In this document: piece after piece, positions 59,492-64,000 of the stretch
Position numbering within the stretch: position 1 is the stretch's first letter
How the letters are laid out: each line of letters opens with the position of its first letter
Assembly: GCA_944367535.1 (NCBI GenBank)
Contig: CALVWQ010000009.1
Coordinates: 1-64,000, forward strand
Origin: an uncultured Clostridia bacterium
GTDB taxonomy: Bacteria > Bacillota > Clostridia > Christensenellales > Borkfalkiaceae
Length of the DNA: 64,000 bases
Direction: 5' to 3'
The notes under the pieces: model-generated
Database searches by the model: none
The model's input: only the letters and a program-made list of their open reading frames with translations
What the model was told of the DNA's origin: nothing
Position numbers and translations under genes: made by a program

Positions 59492-61858
59492 TTATTTAAG
59501 TTTTATGACTGTTACGCCGTTTTCTCCTTCCCCGTATCTTCCTCGTCTGAATTCTGAAACATTTTTATCATTTTTTAGATAATCACGTATTGCTTTTAAA
59601 AGGATGCCTTCTCCCACACCGTGAACAACCACTATCTCCTCAAGATTGGATACAACTGCTCTGTCGATAAAATTTCTGACTTCCTCTATTGCCTCAATTG
59701 CAGTTTTGCCTATTACGTTCAATCTGTTCTCGGCGATATTTAATTTATTGTTTTTTGAAATACGTATGTCTTGTTTATTTTTTTGCTGCTGTTGTTCGCA
59801 GTCAAAAACATCTGAGAGTTTAACAACAGTTTTGATATCTCCTATCAATACTTCAACTTCTTTCTTTTCGGGCTTTATACTGTAAATTTCACCGTAAGCA
59901 TCTAAGCTTTTAACGTAAATTCTATAACCCTTTTTCAACGCTCCGCAACTGACTTTTTTAAGTTCCGCTGGCGAATAATCAGTGTTTCGTTCAAGATATT
60001 TGCTGTTATTAAGTCTGTTTTTTAGTTCTGCGGCGCGAAATACCTCACGGCTTTCAAGGTTTGCGCGTTTAAGAATATCTTTTAATTCATCAACTATTTC
60101 TTCTGCTTCTTCAAGACGTTCAGAAACGATGCGTTTTGTTTCCTGTTTTGCGGAAATGAATATTTTTTCTTTTTCATCGCTGATTTGGTGTTTTAATTTC
60201 CGGATGTCTTCCAATTCTGATTGTTTTTCAGATTTTAATTTTTCAAGTTCTGCCTGTAAAAGCTCATACTTTCTTCTGCTTTCTTCGGCACATTTTATGA
60301 TTTTTTCGTATCCCGATTTTTGAGGCGATATATTTAACAGCGCATCTGAAATTATATCTTCACTTATACCGAGAGTTTTTGCTATTTCTATTGCATTTGA
60401 ACTCCCGGGTATTCCTATATTGATTTTATAAAGCGGTTTTAGAGTTTCCGCGTCGAATTCCATGGAAGCGTTCATAATTCTGTCGTCTTCCATGGCAAAT
60501 TCTTTAAGTTTAGAATAATGAGTTGTAATTATTCCGCAACATTTTGAGTACAAAAGTTTCTTTATTATTGAGAGTGCGAGCGCGCTTCCCTCCTCAGGGT
60601 CGGTGCCTGCCCCTATTTCATCGAGAAGAACAAGACTTTTTTCATCCATATTGTCAAGAATAAAAATAATATTTTTAATATGCGATGAAAATGTGGACAA
60701 ATTCTGTTCGATGCTCTGTTCGTCGCCCATATCGCAGAACACGCCGCTGAAAACCGAGAGTACGGTGCCGTCTTCGGCGGGGACATACATTCCGCTCATT
60801 GCCATTGCAGTAAATAGACCTACAAGTTTTAAAGTAACGGTTTTACCTCCTGTGTTCGGACCCGTTATAAGCAGGAAATTAAATTCATTGCCGAGATTAA
60901 GAGAAAGCGGCACAACTTTCTCTGCCGGAATCAATGGATGTCTGCCTTTGTTGATAATTACTCGCCCCGAATCGTTTAAAATCGGCTTTATGCTTTTTGT
61001 TTCAAAAGCATACATTGCCCGCGCAAACGAGTGATCAAGTTCGGTAAGATTTTCATAATTATAACGTAACCCTTGCGAAATATATGATACTTTTTGCGTC
61101 AAATCGGCTAAAATTCTGTAAATTTCATCTGCTTCTTCGAATTTGGCGCGTTTAAGTTCATTGTTATATTCCATTATTCTTTCAGGCTCAATAAATACAG
61201 TTGCACCCGAAGAAGATTGGTCATGAATAAACCCGCGTATCTGACTGCGATACTCGCTTTTTACTGGTATAACGTACCTGTCCTGTCGCATCGTAACGAC
61301 ACAATCCTGCAAATATTTATTGCTTCCGCCTCTTATATAAGAATTAAGTTTATCTCTTATTTTGGCATTAAGCTCCCTTATATTTCTTCTTATAGAATAA
61401 AGCGTGGGCGAAGCATTATCGCTGATTTCTTCTTCGGAAAGAATTTTAGATTGAATTTCTTCTTCAAGTCGGTGGTTTTCGGTAAGCCTGGAACAAATTG
61501 AGGGTATTAACGATATTGTGTCGTCATGAACCGATAAAACGGCTTTTTTTATAAGTCTTGCACTTTTGAGATTTTCGGCAACGCCTAAAAGTTCGCGGTT
61601 ATTCAATGTCCCGCCTTTATCCGCTCTGTCAAGTTCTTCGCCAATATCTCTCGCATAGTAAATTCCGCCAGTTCCGTATATATAAAAAAGCTTAGCGGCT
61701 TCGTCCGTCTTATCGAGCCAAAATTTTGCCTTGTCAAGCTCCGAAACAGGAGAAAACTCGGCTATTTCTTTTTTTGTTTTATCTAGAACGGCATGTCTTT
61801 GAAGTATCGATAGAACTTTATCGAATTCAATAGTTTTAAGTGTTTTTGGCGAAATCAT
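59492..61858 (-). CDS. mutS2: MutS2 (Smr-domain) ATPase
   Basis: A 788-residue MutS2. Walker A, ITGPNTGGKTVTLKLVG, is at about residue 333; LLDEIGAGTDPEEGSALALS and TTHYSKLKEFA follow. A coiled-coil region (about 510-620) leads to a C-terminal Smr nuclease domain with VVHGVGEGILLKAIRDYL. MutS2 acts in recombination control and in rescue of collided ribosomes (RqcU), not in mismatch repair. It starts two bases from the pheT stop. Confidence 0.95.
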   Translation of the reverse strand: MISPKTLKTIEFDKVLSILQRHAVLDKTKKEIAEFSPVSELDKAKFWLDKTDEAAKLFYIYGTGGIYYARDIGEELDRADKGGTLNNRELLGVAENLKSARLIKKAVLSVHDDTISLIPSICSRLTENHRLEEEIQSKILSEEEISDNASPTLYSIRRNIRELNAKIRDKLNSYIRGGSNKYLQDCVVTMRQDRYVIPVKSEYRSQIRGFIHDQSSSGATVFIEPERIMEYNNELKRAKFEEADEIYRILADLTQKVSYISQGLRYNYENLTELDHSFARAMYAFETKSIKPILNDSGRVIINKGRHPLIPAEKVVPLSLNLGNEFNFLLITGPNTGGKTVTLKLVGLFTAMAMSGMYVPAEDGTVLSVFSGVFCDMGDEQSIEQNLSTFSSHIKNIIFILDNMDEKSLVLLDEIGAGTDPEEGSALALSIIKKLLYSKCCGIITTHYSKLKEFAMEDDRIMNASMEFDAETLKPLYKINIGIPGSSNAIEIAKTLGISEDIISDALLNISPQKSGYEKIIKCAEESRRKYELLQAELEKLKSEKQSELEDIRKLKHQISDEKEKIFISAKQETKRIVSERLEEAEEIVDELKDILKRANLESREVFRAAELKNRLNNSKYLERNTDYSPAELKKVSCGALKKGYRIYVKSLDAYGEIYSIKPEKKEVEVLIGDIKTVVKLSDVFDCEQQQQKNKQDIRISKNNKLNIAENRLNVIGKTAIEAIEEVRNFIDRAVVSNLEEIVVVHGVGEGILLKAIRDYLKNDKNVSEFRRGRYGEGENGVTVIKLK

Positions 61859-61859
61859 T

Positions 61860-64000
61860 TTATCTTAATGTTGCACCGTGATTTTTACGGAGTGAATTTA
61901 AAATATCTTTAATTTTTTCTTCGATTTCCTCTATATTGAGCGTCCTTTCGTCGGCGCGGAACAATAAACTATACGCCATACTCTTTTTTCCCTTTTCAAT
62001 TCCATCGCCTTGATAAACATCGAAAAGGTTTACGCTGTCCAGATATTCACCGCCGCTTTGTTTAATTGTGTCAATTAGTACTTCACACGGAACGGATTGT
62101 TCTACTACTATAGCAAGGTCGCGTTCAACCGGCGGGAATTTTGATATGGGTTTTACGATTATTTTATCGTTAAAGTATTGCTTTAATTTTTCATAATCAA
62201 TTTCAGCAACAAATACGGGTTTGTCAACCCCCAGTTTTTCAAGTACGGTCGGATTGAGTTGACCGAAAAATCCGACCTTATCGCCGAAGAGAATGATGTC
62301 CGCAGAACGTGTCGGATGCATGCATTTTTGTTGCGAATTTATATATTTTACGTCAGTGCCATTGCAAAAATTATCGATTATTCCTTCCACGACGCCTTTT
62401 ACGGTAAAGAAATCCTCTTTTTCACCGAACTGGGCAAAAGCAAGACATTCTCGCTCTTTCGGAAGTTTTTCGAGAGGAATTCTGTCCGCGATATATGTTT
62501 TCGCAAGTTCGAACATCCTTCCTTCTTCATTCTTTCTGTTAAGATTATAGCAAACCGCACGTATAACCGACGGTAAGAGCGAAGTGCGCATTAAAGACAT
62601 GTCTTCGCTTATGGGATTAAGTAACTTTATAATATTTTCATTTTTAATTCCGAAAATTTCAAAGTCCTTTTCGGAGATAAAAGAGTAAGTTATAATTTCG
62701 TTGAAACCATACCCAATGAGAAGATTTTTCAGCTCTTCAACTTTTGTCTGCTCATAATTTCTTCCGCCATTGGTGATTGCTGATGTGGTGAGCAGTGAGG
62801 ATTTAATATGTGAATATCCGTATTCTCTTATAATTTCTTCGGCTATATCGGGATAATCTTCCATATCTTCGCGATATAGCGGAACTGTTACCGAAAGCTC
62901 TTCTCCTTTACTCTTCGTTTTAAAGCCGAGTCTTTTCAAAATGTTTACTATATCTTCCGAAGGTACTTTAATACCGAGAACGCCGTTAACCTTATCGAAA
63001 GTGGTATTTATTGTTTTTTCCTGCAATGGATTGTCTATCAGGTCATATTCGTCAGAGGCGATTTTGCCGCAGCCGAGTTTGCTTATAAGATTGAGCGCGC
63101 GTGCCATACCTATTTCAACGGAAAGATAATCCACGCCTTTTTCATATCTTGCCGAAGAGTCGCTGCGCTGCCCCAATGTCCTGGATGTTTTTCTGATGTT
63201 GTCCCGTGCAAACTTGGCAGATTCAAAAACTACGGAAGAAGTTGTGTTCTTGATTTCGCTGTTAAGTCCTCCCATGACTCCGGCAAGAGCAACGGGTTTA
63301 ACCGCATCCGCAATGACAAGATTGTTTTCGGAAAGATTAAATTCTTTTTCGTCGAGTGTAATGATTTTTTCGTCTTTTTTCGCTCTCCTGACATTTATTT
63401 CGTTTCCGTTTAAGTCTGAAAGGTCAAATGCATGCATGGGCTGTCCTATTTCAAGCAGAACAAAATTAGTAATGTCTACAATATTGTTAATGGAACGCAA
63501 CCCCATGGAAAATAGTTTTCTTCTCATCCACAGAGGAGATTTTTCCAATTTGATTTCCGTTACAAGATGTGATTTGTATCTTGGACAAAGATCAAATGCT
63601 TTATCGGTAACTTTTAAGGTATTGACAGTAGATAAACTTGAATCGGTTTTATATGTCAAATCCGGCATTTTAAGCGGTTTTCCAAGCGCTGCAGCGACTT
63701 CGCGAGCAAGTCCCAAAATCGACTGACAATCAGGACGATTTGCGGTGATGCTTATGTCAAACATAACGTCCTCTATTTCAAGAAGTTTTTTGACATCGGC
63801 ACCGAGAGGATACTTATTATCGAGAATTAAAATACCGTGTAACGAAGCTCCTTCGTACCAATCGTCTGTTATACCCAACTCTTCCCCGCTACAAAACATT
63901 CCGCAAGATTTAACGCCTCTTATCTCACCTGTTTTTATAACGTTGCCGTCAGCAAGTACCGCCCCGTCAAGAGCAACGGGAACTACCGCGCCCTCGAAAA
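61860..64000 (-). CDS. pheT: Phenylalanyl-tRNA synthetase beta subunit, N-terminus cut off
   Basis: At least 713 residues of PheT are visible; the frame continues open past 64000, so the first ~80 residues are missing. The remaining part of the EMAP-like tRNA-binding domain (IKTGEIRGVKSCGMFCSGEELG), B1 domain (DISITANRPDCQSILGLAREVA), B3/B4 editing region (VVFESAKFARDNIRKTS), B5 and the C-terminal anticodon-binding FDX domain (FPPVERDLAIVV) appear in order. pheS should lie just beyond the window. Confidence 0.95.
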   Translation of the reverse strand, partial: FEGAVVPVALDGAVLADGNVIKTGEIRGVKSCGMFCSGEELGITDDWYEGASLHGILILDNKYPLGADVKKLLEIEDVMFDISITANRPDCQSILGLAREVAAALGKPLKMPDLTYKTDSSLSTVNTLKVTDKAFDLCPRYKSHLVTEIKLEKSPLWMRRKLFSMGLRSINNIVDITNFVLLEIGQPMHAFDLSDLNGNEINVRRAKKDEKIITLDEKEFNLSENNLVIADAVKPVALAGVMGGLNSEIKNTTSSVVFESAKFARDNIRKTSRTLGQRSDSSARYEKGVDYLSVEIGMARALNLISKLGCGKIASDEYDLIDNPLQEKTINTTFDKVNGVLGIKVPSEDIVNILKRLGFKTKSKGEELSVTVPLYREDMEDYPDIAEEIIREYGYSHIKSSLLTTSAITNGGRNYEQTKVEELKNLLIGYGFNEIITYSFISEKDFEIFGIKNENIIKLLNPISEDMSLMRTSLLPSVIRAVCYNLNRKNEEGRMFELAKTYIADRIPLEKLPKERECLAFAQFGEKEDFFTVKGVVEGIIDNFCNGTDVKYINSQQKCMHPTRSADIILFGDKVGFFGQLNPTVLEKLGVDKPVFVAEIDYEKLKQYFNDKIIVKPISKFPPVERDLAIVVEQSVPCEVLIDTIKQSGGEYLDSVNLFDVYQGDGIEKGKKSMAYSLLFRADERTLNIEEIEEKIKDILNSLRKNHGATLR

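Noticed and set aside
1..64000. CRISPR array
   Set aside because: No series of regularly spaced direct repeats with unique spacers was seen; the only tandem repeat is the 12-base one at 13305.

Overview
The window joins two unlike pieces of DNA. Bases 1 to about 13,406 are the right-hand end of an integrated mobile element, probably an integrative conjugative element. It begins inside a VirB4/TraE-type conjugation ATPase, carries about twenty tightly packed plus-strand genes, and ends with a tyrosine integrase beside the 3' end of a tRNA-Trp gene (13407-13482, minus strand). Its left end lies outside the window. From 13,483 onward the DNA is ordinary chromosome and visibly more AT-rich.

The chromosome suggests a spore-forming, low-GC member of the Clostridia. 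It has the whole spoIIIAA-AH operon, spoIVB and gerW/ytfJ, an IspH-S1 fusion, scpA-scpB, and the Clostridial miaB-mutS-mutL-miaA-methionine gamma-lyase-like cluster. I would not name a genus.

Layout. 1-13150: element genes: conjugation ATPase, ArdC-like protein, DUF3846, YodL and Api92-like accessory proteins, three DNA methyltransferase-like genes (one needing a -1 frameshift), an archaeo-eukaryotic primase-like protein, a probable small DNA-binding protein and the integrase. 13151-13541: recombination region and tRNA-Trp. 13542-21444: proC, rnhA, a TVP38-family membrane protein, surE, a YhiN-like flavoprotein, cmk, plsC, ispH-S1. 21552-32554: spoIIIA operon, asp23, nusB, folD, ispA, tlyA, nadK, argR, recN. 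32644-42157: spoIVB, a D,D-carboxypeptidase, lysA, an M50 protease, scpA, scpB, a small unknown gene, a DUF2953 protein, gerW, dacB, rluB. 42352-46134: a membrane-anchored PadR-type regulator, a Xer-type recombinase, a small Cys-rich protein and lexA. 46162-54159: minus-strand tRNA modification and mismatch repair cluster. 54251-56473: a bifunctional penicillin-binding protein. 56554-64000: minus-strand thiI, cysteine desulfurase, DUF6106-like protein, mutS2 and pheT (cut by the window end).

The most unusual signals are: (1) 13 of 21 element proteins end in Met immediately before the stop, and seven junctions read ATGTGAGG, while none of the roughly 50 chromosomal proteins here ends in Met; (2) a DNA methyltransferase split exactly at a T TTT TTG slippery heptamer; (3) five chromosomal genes whose -10 box lies 6-7 bases before the ATG, predicting leaderless mRNAs; (4) a 17-base palindrome found at three intergenic sites, one upstream of the promoter of the membrane-tethered PadR-type regulator. 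All functional readings come from sequence recognition by eye; no database search was run.
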